NCBI GenBank assembly: GCA_040954595.2
Contig: CM082598.2
Location: 2,356,001-2,420,000 of the forward strand
Direction of reading: 5' to 3'
DNA: 64,000 nucleotides
Source of the DNA: Balanoglossus misakiensis
Taxonomy: Eukaryota > Hemichordata
The notes under the pieces were generated by a model. It saw only the letters and a list, made by a program, of their open reading frames with translations, was not told the origin of the DNA and made no database searches. The translations under genes and the position numbers were made by a program. Each line of letters begins with the position of its first letter. The stretch's first letter is position 1. Shown here one piece after another: positions 23,983 through 37,600 of this stretch.

Positions 23983-25052
23983 CCTCGAAAATGTCCACGT
24001 CTGGCCTTTTACGAAGATATAGTCTTTTTCCTACTGTGACCATTCAACGTTTAAAAGCACAAGTTTCTTGCTTGTGTGGATCTACTGTACGAAAATCCTT
24101 GCAAGTACCTGACAAATTAAAAGAGATAAATTTTGAGGTTCACATGTGACTCCTGGGCTATGAAATATTCAATTCCAAAAGTATGACTTTCATTTGCATT
24201 TTCGGTGTTTTTAAAGTAATATTTTAAGGTTTCCTACTTGATATACATACATACACAAACAATGCTATCTATACACAACTGACTGCATACATTGATCAAA
24301 TTATGTGTAAGTGTGTGGGGTGTTGTCAGTTGCTTCCAGCTGTGGTCATGGTGATACTGGTCTTCCAATAGTGATCTGAGCATATGGGTAACACATATGG
24401 ACTGTCACCATGGGAGGATCACAGTGTACCTCTGTGATATTACCATGGTTGCATCAATGCGTGGAATCCCTGTCATTCACACAAGGAGAACTTTAACCAC
24501 TGATTTCACTTGCTGTGCACAGTGTGTACACAGTACACAGTCAGTCGAGTCAGTAACGCACCAGTGTAACATGTTTACATCGGTTGTTTTATGGTATTTT
24601 CCTTAACGACAATGCCTGACGGTAGAAACGGCTTTGTTAGAATAATATATCATACTCACATTCAAGAAAACGATTTGAATCGGTTGTGGTCAGCTTCTGA
24701 TCAAGTCAACGCACATGTTGCACCGGTGACCTTTAAACGCGGAAGTGTATACCAACTGCATTGTGGGTATGTACTGGGATATGTAAAGGTTACCCCAAGA
24801 GGGCGCTATAAATATATAAAAAGAAGTACAGAGAGAATATTTCACTTGAATAAAAGCTCCCGCAAAGACAGTCTGTCTCGTCAGTGTGGACGGCAACATT
24901 CTGCCCGATCTCGACCAGAATAGTGAAAATAGGTAATGAGGCCAGCTCATTCTAATGTGACGTAATTTATGCACACGTAGACTGTTCCTTCACCATTTTA
25001 AATCACGTGATCTGCTGCTGACGTCACCGGCAACCACTACACACATCAAAGA
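23983..25052. promoter_or_regulatory. divergent promoter region between PWP1 and ARFGAP2/3
   Basis: A 1.07-kb head-to-head interval. Next to the ARFGAP start are a CACGTG E-box (25004-25009) and a palindromic CRE-like TGACGTCA (25019-25026). Near 24805-24820 is a TATA-like CTATAAATATATAAAA, followed by an open stretch with a possible donor at 24929. No protein family was recognised in it. A shared or bidirectional promoter is an inference. Confidence 0.4.
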
Positions 25053-28000
25053 ATGGCGGATCCAACGAAGACGGACATTCAGACGATTTTTAAACGCCTT
25101 CGTGGAATTCAGACCAACAAGGTATGTAAAATCGCGAATTGTTAGAAAACTGGAAACCAACTGAGTTTTTCAGGGTTAAAATATGATGCTCTTTCATCAG
25201 TAATTCCTGTACGAGATTAATAACAATCTGGTATGTCGTCTATCGGTATCGAGAGCGATTTCATGTCATCATCACAGCCTTATCTAAGGGGCCAAAGTCA
25301 ATTTTTGTTGCATTTGTATTAGAAGAAACTTGACCACTGACAAAACTCGATCCACAATATTATAAGCTGTGATGTTTTACTCTGATACAATTCCACTGAG
25401 ATTTATTGACGGGCTCGACAATGTTGAAACATAGAACCATCCGTATGTCACATTTGTTACATTTCATATTTTAATACTTGCTACATTTTACAGCTGTTGC
25501 AATGAATGACTTGTCCATAGATCGTGGCGACACGTTTAACAAAACGCATATGACAGTCCTTGATGTTACATAAACTTTCAAACAGACAGTGAAGGAGTAT
25601 GAAACAAGACAGTTGACTTGATATATTTCTATTACGACATAAAAATTTGACCCAATATCAGCCTTTTCGATAATCCTCAAAAATATGCAAATCCTTTATG
25701 ATCTGTTTACTAATACCAACATACGTCAGAGATGTTTTTCCTGTTGACCGTTTTTTCTCAAAACGTCACTAGGAAGAAACTGTATTTGACAGAATATAGT
25801 AAAATGATTTCCTCAAATTACCTGAGTTTATGGGAAGTAAAATTTTCTCAGAAGTGTGTACCACTCCCGTTTGCAATTTGAAGTGGTTTATCAAGACGTT
25901 GAACAGAAGAAAACAAGGTATTGTCACTAATCATAAGCTTAACAGGAAAAAAACTCTGCATCTTGTTATGTTTCAGGTTTGCTTTGATTGCGGAGCCAAA
26001 AATCCAACATGGGCAACTGTAACCTATGGAGTATTTTTGTGTATTGACTGTTCAGCTGCACATAGATCTCTTGGTGTGCATGTCTCCTTTATAAGGTAAG
26101 TACAATGTACATCAATCAGATCCATGCTTTGGCTGCAGTATTTCTTGTTTCTTGACATCTTATAAGATTGTTGTGAAAAATTGTATTTTTATGTTACAGA
26201 TCAACACAGTTAGATACCAGTTGGACATGGCCTCAGTTGCGCGCTATGCAAGTAGGAGGCAACGCTAATGCTGTAAGTATTAGTACTGAACTGAGATATT
26301 TTTGCAGAAATTCCACTGATTTTACTTTCTATTCATGTAGAGAGTGTAACACTAGCCAATAAGGTCAAATACAGTAAATTAATCTTCTATTCTGTTGAAG
26401 TGTTGTTGTTGTAATAAAATACCATATGGGCCATTCAGTCTCCTAAAGAATGTATCACAAAGGCCACAGTAACTGACACAAAAAAATGCTTCATTGAAAC
26501 ACGATATTGCTAACTGGATGTACTGGCACCAGTGAGTTGACAGTTGTCTCTCCCTCTCTCTCTGCAGATTGGATTTTTCCGTCAACACGGCTGTACAACA
26601 AACGACACCAATGCCAAATACGGAAGCAGGGCTGCCCAGATGTACAAGGAGAAGATCAAGAAGCTTGCCAATGACGCCATGAGGAAATACGGCACACAGG
26701 TGAGAATTTGCATCCTAACGAGAAATTAGCATTTTTTGCTTGTGATGTGAATACAGAGGTGTCCTGATTAGAGAGGTGTCCGTAATAACAGGTTTCACTT
26801 GATCTGTTTCTCCTACAGCTTCATCTGGATGGAGCGGGTCACATGTCTCCGGTTGCCAAGGAAGTGGATTTCTGGAAGGAGCACACGGAACCCGAGGGGG
26901 ACTCGCTGGGCGCCGCGGCCGACGCCCAAGATCCCCTCGATAATGGTACTAAATTAATGTCCAAACCCATAACAATAAAAAACGGGAATGGTAACGGGCT
27001 TACAAGCAGTGCAAATCTTACCCCAGAAAAGGAGAAAGGTTGGTATTATGGTGGCTTGGGAGAAGGGGGGCTTTCAAAATATTCACTAGTCTCCTCTTTT
27101 GCCCCTTACTTTTTATGGATCTGAAATGCCAAAAGAAATGCCTAGGATGTTTGGCACTCGAATCTGGATAATCTGCACACTTTGATCTTTGGGTAGGGAT
27201 GTATGTGACATACATCCATCTTGCCTAAAATCTAAGTGTCCATACAGAACCGTTTCTCTGTGTATTGGTAACTTGAATCCCCCAAAACTAAACAAACAAA
27301 CAAATAACAACAACATATGAACAATAACTAGTGAATTTTTTGGAAAGTCATGCCAGGTGGTAGAAACCCAAAGGTTGCAGTAGATAAATGTGCAAGCTAT
27401 ATGGTGACTATGGACGAAATAGGCATAGTAATTCTCTTGAGTTGATCAATATTGACGTTTGCCCAAACTGTTGTTAAGGATATTTAGTTACATTTTATAA
27501 GGCTATAGTATGAAACTGGGCCATTATGTTTCTATGGCTACAAGTATCAGCTGTGGCAGTGACGTAGTAGAATAAAATAGGTATAAACATTTCTATACAG
27601 TTGACAGAGAATAATTTACAGCTTCACAAAAGTTATTTTCTTATAGTTCAGAGATGTGTTTATGGGAACGTGTTGTGAAGGTAGGAGATAAAATTTCAGC
27701 ATGACATCATGAATGCGGAAAATATGAAAAAGTGGGAAAGAAATTCAGGAATGAAACGGCAGAGACTACAGAGATACAATAAGTGAAAAAATTGTTATAG
27801 ATATTAAGATGAAGAACATTGACAGATATGAACATAGGGTGGAGTGAATAAGACATTTGAAATAACCATGCAGAGCAGGTTAAATCATGGTTAGATACCG
27901 ATATTTGCAAAAGAGATGATTGATTTAAGTAGAAATGCAAAAGCAACCTCAAAAGTGGCTGATTTTGGTGGCATGGCTGAAAATAGTGTAGTGTGGCTAA

Positions 28001-31000
28001 ACTCTCTTGAATTCACATCAGCATGGTGAGATGTTTTTAAAATCACTGCATGTCTAGATGCATGTCTTCATAGTTAGTGGTACTACGATCATCGTGCACG
28101 TTTGCGATTCTAATCTTCATGCACTCTCCACACTCAAAAAGATTTCTTGGGCAATTCATGGTGTAACCCCCTGACACCAGTGTACTTTGGGCTGGTCCCA
28201 TCGTTTTCAGCGATGTGGTTGGACCAAAGTACTGACAAACAGGGGTGAAAGGCTGAACATGACAGGCATTAATCTAATAACTTCTGAGCCTGTAACTTTG
28301 TTAAATTCATGTAAATTACCTGAAGTCAAATACGAAACATCATCAAATTGTTTAAGTGCTTGTCTGCATGCCTGCATGCAATGCAGCAGTGGAATTTTAA
28401 GCATGTCTCTGTAGGGAGTTAGCATGTTGTCAGAGAGCATGTTTCAGAATGAAAAAATAAAATCCCATATAGCCATTTCTTTCATCTCTCATACTTGATC
28501 ATGATTTATCAATCTACTTGAAACGAGACATCGACCTACCGAAATCATAATGCTGAAACCTCCTAAATTTCACATAGACTATTCCAGCCTTCTATTCTAA
28601 GCAATGCGGTGATTCCAACACTGACTTTCAAAAGGGGTAGAAATATAACTGGATGTGACAATTTACAGGTGAAGATTCTGACCAAGGTGCTCCGAGTGTC
28701 GAAGCAGCGTTGAGTATATCCCCGACGGCTGCCATGGCAAAAGCTGAACCCAGGAAGTCAACAATCGGTGGAAGAAAGCCAGCTAGTGCAAAGAAAGGGG
28801 TGAGTTGTCTATCAGCTTCTGAAACTTGTGAGCTGTGACAAGAGTTGACCTCGGACTCTATGATTCACTGTTTGTTGTTCATCATTTGTTTTCTCCTAGT
28901 CAGCTGTCTGATTGTTGGTCGTTTCTTTTCTCCTCTCAGCTGGGCGCCAAGAAAGGAGTGAAGGCGCAGAAGGTGAAAATAGACTTTGATGCAATCGAGT
29001 CGCAGGCACAGAAGGAAGATCAAAAGAAAGAAGAAGCCGCAAAACCCAGAACAAAGGAAGAAGCTGAGGCTGAAATGTGAGTGGGAAATCAAAAATTACA
29101 GAAGTATTTCCACAATTTTACAGTTAATCAAAAATTCTTATGGTAACCTGCCACAGTATTCAAGCAAGAGCAACAGTGGGAACAGATTTTAAGTTTTCCA
29201 ACAATACAGAAATCGCACTATCAGAGATTCTGACATTTCATAAAGATGGCCTGCTTGGTCATACAGATATCTCACCTTGCCAAGATATTGGGAATTTTTG
29301 TAAAGAAAGCCTTACTCTGATTGGTTAATTAATTGATTGATTGATTGATTACAGGACTTCCATGAGACTAGCATACCAAGGCATCAGTGTGCAACAAAAG
29401 AAAGAAGAGGAAAAAATGAAAAGCAAGGATCCGAAGAAAGCTCAGCAGATGGAGAGGTTAGGAATGGGCTTTGGAGGAAGAAGGTAAGATCCATCTCTGT
29501 AGTTTTTCATCCTTCAAAATGCATATGTATGAATTTTGCATTAAATCTGTAAACATCCATTTTTTTGCAGTGCAATTTCCCACTCTGCACTCAGTGACAT
29601 GTCAACAATCGAACAAGAAAACCCCAACAGCAGATCGGAACGACGGGCATACGATAAACGCAATGATATCTTGGAAGACTACGACATTGGCTTTACACGG
29701 GGACCCCCCAGGTGAGTGACTCTTTATACTCTTCCAGAAACTGGCCAATCAAAGCATGCAAAGCTACAGTGTCTCGAGCTCTCTTTTATGTGTGACAGGC
29801 AGAGCAAATCTTGCCAAAATGTCTTCCTTTATGACTTCTGCTATAGGAGCACACTTTTTTAACCACCCGTATATGAAAATGTCTTGTAGGTATACAGACA
29901 CACCATTTGACAGGTCTGATCCTAAAGATGACTGGGAACATATAGAAAGTGGACCATCTAGAGTGTATGATATATTAGAAGAAGCTGATAAAGAAAAGGA
30001 TAGGTAAGATTTCGAACTGGGAGAAGATGTTACAGGAAACTGGTATCTCGCACAGTGCCTTTCGAGACGGACAGGCAAACAAAGAGATTTAGATGTATTT
30101 GATGATACATGCCTTTTCCTGGAAGTGTTGAGAATGAATAGAGGTATGATTCACACAAAATATCATGAAACTTCTATAACTTCCAATGTGGCTTATAATT
30201 GTCATCTGGCATTTTCAGATCCAGAGCCAAAAAAGAATATGAACCCCCATCGTCATCAACAGAAGCACAGAAGAAATTTGGGTCGGCTAAATCTATATCA
30301 TCAGATCAGTACTTTGGAGGGCAATCTTCAGTGAGTATATTAACACCCTTTTCACCCCCAGTTCCCGATATAGAGGTCCAACTTTACCACAGAAAATAAT
30401 GGAATTGGACCATTCTATTGTGATGAAACGGTTAGTGTTGGTGCTTTCGGTCTACTGCAAGTTTCTCAATCGTTCTACTGATGTTTCTTTTCGCAGTACG
30501 AAACCCGCGCAAATCTTTCCCGCTTCGAAGGCAGCAGTAGTATCTCCAGCTCTGACTACTTCGGCGAGAAAAAGTCCGGCTCCTCGTCCAGTTACTCCAG
30601 CACAAGTTCCAACTTGAGCGACATCAAAGAAGGCATGAAGGACGGTGTCGTGCAAGTCGCCGGCAAGCTGTCCAGGCTAGCCAATGGCGTGATGACATCA
30701 ATCCAGGTAACTATAATATCTTAGTGGTGTTGTCGGCCATCTTTGATATGCAGTCAGAAGTCAGACCCATTTGCATCATGGGATGGATTTGAATTGTTAT
30801 GTCAATAACTGTATTAGATAATATCAGGGGATAACTCTGCAATAATGCATTTGTCTCAGACTAGATGTTGCATGGGTAAATACTATCTAGGTATAATTGC
30901 ATGAAAATCCTTTGAAAGACGGTCTTAACATGCATGAAGGGGTGTGGTCCATGGTTGAAGATTATGTGTTTAGGGTAGTTGTGTTTAACAGCCAATCAAA

Positions 31001-31347
31001 TTCAGTGTTACATGATGCACATATATGGTTTAAAGGACTTTTTTGCATGGCCACCCAGTGAAAAACTTTGATTGGCTAGATCTTCGCTTTCCATGGTAAT
31101 TGTGGCTAAATGTGTATAGGTGACTATGACATTTTGTTGAAATTCATGCAAGATGTCTTAATATTATTTTGACAGTTGAAGGTTACCATTCATCAAATCA
31201 CACTTTCATGTACATCCGTGCATGCCTCTAAGATTTCAACTTTGACCTGATAGTTTCCTTTCTGACCAATGTCAGCCCCCCATTATGACTCTGAGAGTAA
31301 TCATCTTATGTTCATTTTGATTTCTTTAGGATCGCTATGGTAGCTGA
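25053..31347 (+). CDS. ARFGAP2/3: ADP-ribosylation factor GTPase-activating protein 2/3
   Basis: Thirteen exons: 25053-25121, 25977-26095, 26200-26272, 26568-26699, 26819-27038, 28669-28799, 28940-29076, 29355-29483, 29571-29711, 29890-30003, 30219-30330, 30497-30706 and 31330-31347. They encode 534 residues in phase. ArfGAP2/3 stimulates GTP hydrolysis by ARF1 on COPI-coated Golgi membranes. The N-terminal ArfGAP zinc finger is intact: C25, C28, then 16 residues to C45 and C48, with the catalytic Arg in HRSLGVH (R53). Conserved later blocks are [45 protein letters not shown] and the C-terminal [15 protein letters not shown]. The last exon is only DRYGS plus stop. Exon 5 could also end at 26945 with the same phase. 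The gene is the ancestor-type form, so ARFGAP2 and ARFGAP3 cannot be separated. Confidence 0.95.
26748..26802. repeat. fragment of a dispersed repeat in ARFGAP intron 4
   Basis: AGAGGTGTCC appears twice within 30 bases (around 26757 and 26780), ending in AACAGGTTTCACTT. The pattern resembles the GACCTCTATAAAGG-type sequence inside the Wee1 MITE at 5180-5315. It sits just before the exon 5 acceptor. The relation is tentative. Confidence 0.35.
28163..28253. repeat. hairpin-forming repeat in ARFGAP intron 5
   Basis: GTACTTTGG..GGTCCCATCG and CGATG..GGACCAAAGTAC pair around a short loop. The outer ends ACCCCCTG and CAGGGGTGAAAGG resemble the AACCCTTTCACC family, so this may be a rearranged relative. 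Confidence 0.5.
30340..30434. repeat. AACCCTTTCACC-family repeat, ARFGAP intron 11
   Basis: ACCCTTTTCACCCCCAG to GATGAAACGGTTA, with interior TATAGAGGTCCAACTTTACC and AATTGGACCAT. It starts 9 bases after the exon 11 donor and makes up over half of this 166-bp intron. Confidence 0.7.
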
Positions 31348-33320
31348 GAGCATAGTTGTGTAGTTTGTGTTAAGTGAAGAAAATACTAAGTAATTATTTC
31401 TATTGATCCTGTTGTGGTGGGCATGGCAGTATAGATTAGAGTGTAGTTTTTACATGTATGGTCCCTTGCACATCCTGCTTGAAGCAGTTGTAGTTGAGTC
31501 GTGCACTGATAGGGTAGTAGTTGTCAGGTGATCATTATGTAAATCAATCACATGATCACTTTCAACCAATTAGCTTAGAGAAATATTATGGCATGTTCGT
31601 TCTCACTATAGAGTAGACTTTGAAGGTTTGAAAATAACAGTAATGGTACCAGAGTAGTACTAATTCTAGGATATAACAGGTAGTAAGTATATGTTTTAAC
31701 ATGTCTTGTTGCCATGGCTTTAGTTGCCCTGGTGACGCATTATATGTGTATATTCACCAACTGTTTCCACAAGTGATGAGACAATCTGTGGCCGCATTGT
31801 ACAATCTATTGTGTCTTGCTTTCTCATAGTGGAAAAGATTACAACATTCATAATGCGAATTTGCTTGTCCTCAAGCTACTGTATTCATTGACAAAATTTA
31901 TTTATGTAAACTTTACTGATTTCAGGACTATGGTGGAACATAATATGCGGACACTTGAAGCTTTATGTATGAAGACTGCCCTATCGACGAATCATGGAAG
32001 ATACATTTGTTTTTGTTTTTCCTCTGTATTTTAAGAAATTTGGGTGGGGTTCATTACCACAACCAGAGAGTAAACCAACTCAAGATTTTCTGTCTTTGAA
32101 GAAATGTGTCGGTATATTTTGAAAACAAATAGTACACAAAGGTTCCTTCTACAATGAACATCTTCCATAGAGTCACAGAATTGTTCAAATGTTGGATATT
32201 GTACAGGGATAAGAATTTCAAAATGGTGCATTATTATTTGTTATTAAACTGAGGAGGTTGATAATTGGAAACATATGTGTTGGTAGCGAATTTATCTTTT
32301 GGGGGAATTTAAACCTTTCACTCCTATTTACCTGTACATTGGTTTATTCCGACTTCTGCAACAATAGGGTCGAACCAAGTTTGGTGGTTTAAGGGGTGAA
32401 TTGTTGTACATGAAAACTCCAGGTGAACTGTGGACAAAACAAATGTAGTATTTGTCAAGATATCTTGCTAGAATAGAAAAATTTTAATTTTAGAGAAATC
32501 TACTTCCTTTTAATTTTCTTTTATTTTTTTTCCTTGTTGGAGAATTGTCCATTGTGTATATTTGTAAACTGTGTATTCATTGGTCATTATTGTGACTTCA
32601 TTTCCAGGCCAACCAATTACAAAGTTTCTTAGGAACCATAGTTTGCTTCTCAATCCGGTTAAGGAACAACATTCATAACTAGTCTAATGGGCATACAACA
32701 TAAACATCAGAATTTGGGTAAAAACAAAGTTTCAAGTATTATTTTATAAAAAAAATAAATACACAAAAACCAAGATATCTCTAGAGTGGATTTTATGGAG
32801 ATTTACAATAATATATAATTATCATTATGACAGAACATTATTTACTTATTTCAAACATTTTGCTGATTTTCCCCTATTTCAAAAAAATGGTCAAGCCTTA
32901 TTAGATATGATACTCGGACCATTCCATTGATGAGGGAAACTGGGGGAGGAATTTACTGTGGAAACCTCGCATGACGGACAACTTTTATTGTACATGCATG
33001 ATATTTAAAGTTGCATACGATTCCAGTTTTGGTTGGTGAAAATGTACGTTAGTAATCCATTGTCTCTGTTTTACCTCTATGATTGTCCCCCTGAAACCAA
33101 CTTGAAACTCAACAACAGCATATAAACCTGAATTTAAGACTGATGAATTGTACAGGATATTTGTTTATTGTAATTTGCAATATTGGAAATGTAATAATGA
33201 AAGATGGATCATTAAATGAACTTTAGAGAAAGTCATGTAGCGTGTCACAGAAATGATTTTCTGTTTGATTTGGAAAATTCATTTCAAACTGAAGTAAATA
33301 AAGTATCTGAAAATAAAGTT
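31348..33320 (+). other. ARFGAP2/3 3' UTR and flank
   Basis: About 2 kb without coding signal. AATAAA hexamers at 33297-33302 and 33312-33317 are candidate ends of a long 3' UTR. A diverged AACCCTTTCACC-family repeat lies at 32310-32400. Confidence 0.45.
32310..32400. repeat. diverged AACCCTTTCACC-family repeat downstream of ARFGAP
   Basis: AAACCTTTCACTCC at the left, and TAGGGTCGAACCAAGTTTGG and AAGGGGTGAA at the right, match the family ends and core in order. Confidence 0.5.
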
Positions 33321-33532
33321 GTGTGCTTAGTATTATTTTGTGTGGTACTTTATGAACTGAAAGCTGTTGGAATGTTATGCACAGTCTGCCAGAAAGCTTT
33401 TGCTAGATTGCATATGTTTGCTATTTATCACCAGTTGTTATACGAGCGCCTGTACTAGTAGTGTATGGCACACCGCGGTGTTAGCTTGGACTCAAAAGAG
33501 GATTCAGAATGCCCTACTTATTATGCAAAAAC

Positions 33533-33676
33533 GAACCAATGAGGAGTTGCGAATTCGTCTAATTATTATGCAAGAATGGACCAATCAGAAGTAGGTAATT
33601 TGTTAGTCAAATCGAGGCGGGAAATATTTAAATTTTTACAATGTTTGTTATTGCGTTCGCTTTGCCTGCATATATA
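33533..33676 (+). promoter_or_regulatory. histone H4 promoter
   Basis: ACCAATGAG (about 33537) and GACCAATCAG (about 33581) are CCAAT boxes. TATATA at 33671-33676 lies 61 bases before the H4 start codon, a normal layout for a replication-dependent histone gene. Confidence 0.6.
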
Positions 33677-33727
33677 CCGTGTTGCGGCGAAAGTTCAGTA
33701 TCTGCTTGTACATTCTTCAGCAACTGA

Positions 33728-34048
<321 letters not shown>

Positions 34049-34072
34049 ATCGTCAACAAATCCAAACCAAAC

Positions 34073-34088
34073 GGCCCTTTTCAGGGCC
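34073..34088 (+). terminator. histone 3' stem-loop of H4
   Basis: GGCCCTTTTCAGGGCC is a 6-bp stem with a TTTC-type loop bound by SLBP. It is followed by ACCACATCCTC and the purine-rich AAAGAGAAC that pairs with U7 snRNA. Confidence 0.97.
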
Positions 34089-34115
34089 ACCACATCCTCA
34101 TAAAGAGAACTACCG

Positions 34116-35123
34116 AAAGAAATCTAAGCACACAACACATGATCATACACGTTCCACAATGTCCGTGCAGACGGGCTACTTGAAAAATGCTTTGGTTATC
34201 CAAACCGGGTCAAGGGGAATAAAATTTATATCCGATTGTAAAAGCGATCGCTTAGTTTAGTCACGATCGTACAGGATCTGTCTTGACCTGTCCATCCAAG
34301 AAGCAGCGAAGCCCTACAAAATGGTGGCCAAACAATCATGTCTGGTAACCATGGTAATGTCGCACTGACATTGAGACAATAGCTCCTACCCATATCGTAC
34401 AAATGAGTTGACGTGATTTAATATAAATAGTAATATTTAACAGAAAAAGACATCAAAATAGTTTATATTGTACATTTCAAAGAATGAACATGACAAATTT
34501 TACCGTCGATGACGCAAGGTCTCATGGGAAATCGCGGAGCGGAAGTGTGGAAAATAACTAGCAGACGACGCTATGCTTGAATACATATAGAGAAATCGTC
34601 AAAATACGAAGGGGAAAATGGTTCTTAACTGAAACGACACCAAATACTCGTTGATACTCTCACTGGTGAGTACCCCTATGTATATTTTTAGACTGAAATA
34701 TTGTAAATAGGAAAGATATTGTAGTTTTTCGTGTGCTTTAGCGGCGAGCTATGGGGTCCGCAATGTTTACACTGGCCGGATCCCCTTGCGGGATAGCTGA
34801 AAATCTGTTTGTTTTGTGTTTACGGATATATTTCGGTGAAATATACTTCAAGACATTTTGTCGGAAGCGTCATGATTTCTGGGACGGACAGGTTTAAGTA
34901 TAATGAGAAAAATCACGACGTCAACGAAAATGCGAGCCGACGTCGCACAGCGAGACTACGGGCTGCACGTACGCCCTCGGCCGGGCGCAGCTCACTTGGC
35001 TGCCGAGGACCTGTACGTTCGCGTCGCGTTGTCTCATAACTATTTTGAACATGTTGCTTGGGCATTACAATGTATGTACAAACAGTACATGTTTGTGGTA
35101 TGCATGTGTGTATCATTTTTGAC
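34116..35123. other. spacer between H4 and H2A
   Basis: No H3 or H1 gene is present. GGTCTCATGGGAAATCGCGG near 34518, followed by a donor-like CACTG/GTGAGT at 34665, could be a noncoding first exon on the + strand. A GC-rich patch lies at 34960-35030. Neither has coding support. Confidence 0.3.
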
Positions 35124-35195
35124 GGTAGTTCTCTTTTTTGAGGATGTGGTGGCCCTGAAAAGGGCCGTTTGGTATGTGTATGCCGGGCATACAAT
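35124..35195. repeat. 72-bp 3' segment of H2A, inverted copy of the one after H2B
   Basis: On the - strand this begins directly after the H2A stop codon. It matches 36318-36389 (directly after the H2B stop) at 71 of 72 positions by eye. It includes the histone stem-loop. Confidence 0.9.
35151..35166 (-). terminator. histone 3' stem-loop of H2A
   Basis: On the - strand it reads GGCCCTTTTCAGGGCC. It is followed by the AAAAAAGAGAAC U7-binding element. Confidence 0.97.
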
Positions 35196-35948
<753 letters not shown>

Positions 35949-36317
35949 ATGCCTCCAAAAGCCAGTGGTAAAGCCGCCAAGAAAGCCGGTAAGGCCAAAG
36001 CCGCACGCTCCGGCGACAAGAAGAGGAAGAGGCGAAGGAAGGAAAGCTATGGTATCTACATCTACAAGGTCCTGAAACAGGTCCACCCCGATACTGGTGT
36101 CTCCTCCAAAGCCATGTCCATCATGAACAGCTTTGTCAACGACATCTTCGAGCGTATCGCCGCTGAAGCCTCCCGATTGGCCCACTACAACAAGCGTTCC
36201 ACCATCACCAGCAGAGAGATCCAGACCGCTGTCCGTCTCTTGCTGCCCGGTGAACTGGCCAAGCACGCCGTCAGTGAAGGCACCAAAGCCGTCACCAAAT
36301 ACACCAGCTCCAAGTAA
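35949..36317 (+). CDS. H2B: histone H2B
   Basis: An intronless 122-residue protein beginning [20 protein letters not shown]. It has a [19 protein letters not shown] basic segment, the histone fold [20 protein letters not shown], and the C-terminus AVTKYTSSK with the ubiquitination-site lysine. The N-terminus is of invertebrate type. A TATA box is 57 bases upstream and the histone stem-loop 29 bases after the stop. Confidence 0.98.
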   Translation: MPPKASGKAAKKAGKAKAARSGDKKRKRRRKESYGIYIYKVLKQVHPDTGVSSKAMSIMNSFVNDIFERIAAEASRLAHYNKRSTITSREIQTAVRLLLPGELAKHAVSEGTKAVTKYTSSK

Positions 36318-36389
36318 ATTGTATGCCCAGCATACACATACCAAACGGCCCTTTTCAGGGCCACCACATCCTCAAAAAAGAGAACTACC
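36318..36389 (+). repeat. 72-bp 3' segment of H2B, near-identical to that of H2A
   Basis: It starts immediately after the stop and includes GTATGCCCAGCATACAC, a small palindrome, followed by the stem-loop and U7-binding element. It differs from the H2A copy by one base (A against G). Confidence 0.9.
36347..36362 (+). terminator. histone 3' stem-loop of H2B
   Basis: GGCCCTTTTCAGGGCC, the same as in H4 and H2A, followed by AAAAAAGAGAAC. Confidence 0.97.
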
Positions 36390-37600
36390 GCTGAACTCAA
36401 AAGCTAAACACACATACATACTAGTGCATACATTCACAGGAACTGTACTACTACTAGGTAATTTGAGCAAAAATACCTATCCATATTTTAAAGTTCACAG
36501 GTCAAATATACTGTCCATACTCGGCCAGTTGCAAAGACAAACAGTCACACGAAGATACAGACAGCACAGACAAACTATGGATGCTCTGAGTTCGCTTACC
36601 TGAACACAAAACTCCGTGGAAAACCACCAACAGAAGACCCATCGTCTTATGAGGCTGTCCTCTCCATCAAATACCAGTAATGGACTCGCAATCGCAATAA
36701 AAATTGAGAATTTCAGGATCGGTAAAAGTTGATGAAAAAATCCAAACGCGTGTGTGATAATTTATTCACCAGAATAAGGGAGCTAATTTATTCCATTCAG
36801 AACTGTACTCACAGGTGCGCTTGTTAGTAGGTGATTAACCAAGTTATAATTATGCTAATGAGTACAAGCAGTGATCATGCAATGGTCTCGGAAGGTAGTT
36901 CTTCATTTAGGAAAATTATTCCCACTTTATCTCTCATAGGATGATGTACGTAACATGTATACTATTAATAAAGGAATACATGTACACATTTTCCAGTATA
37001 TGAGCACACAAATGCAGTTACTCAAATACCGCCCTCTATGTTAGCTTTTCTTTTTCCTTCGTTTAGTACACCATCACACCTGGTGGCTTTGCATGCATTC
37101 TTCGTCAACTTAGGCTAGTTCATACAAACAAAAACAACAACAACAAAACTCACAAGAAGTTCTCCTAAATGACTTCACATGTATTTAAAAAAATCCACAA
37201 ACCTGAATGAAATCTGAGTGCAACATGGTCAGTACTTTTCAGTGAATGGAACTTAACAATATATGTTTTATGAGAATTAAATAGCAATGAATATATATAA
37301 AAAACTTTTATCCTAACTACAGTATGGGAAATAACTTTTACAGAAAACAACTTCAGAGCTGGTTTTGATTATCTCAGAAATGTCTAATCTAACTGTACAT
37401 ATTTGGGATGCTTTGTTTTCCAATAAGCAGTTCCATGCACAGAAAAAGTCTTTTGTGTATATCTACAGAAATGCCTGTGTCACAAAATATGGGCCTTATA
37501 AGTCTCATGCCACACTACAAGTCTCACTACCATTTACAACTAAGTCCCTGTCAAGTGACAATTTTTGTATCAGTCCAGCCACAATGAGACAAACTTTCTG
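36390..37600. other. spacer between H2B and the 3' end of SYT7
   Basis: No coding signal. It probably contains the SYT7 3' UTR on the - strand. Candidate - strand AATAAA hexamers are at 36761-36766 and 36787-36792. Confidence 0.4.

Noticed and set aside
24591-24923. 110-residue open frame upstream of ARFGAP
   Set aside because: No recognisable motif, and it overlaps a TATA-like promoter sequence. Kept only as a possible noncoding exon.
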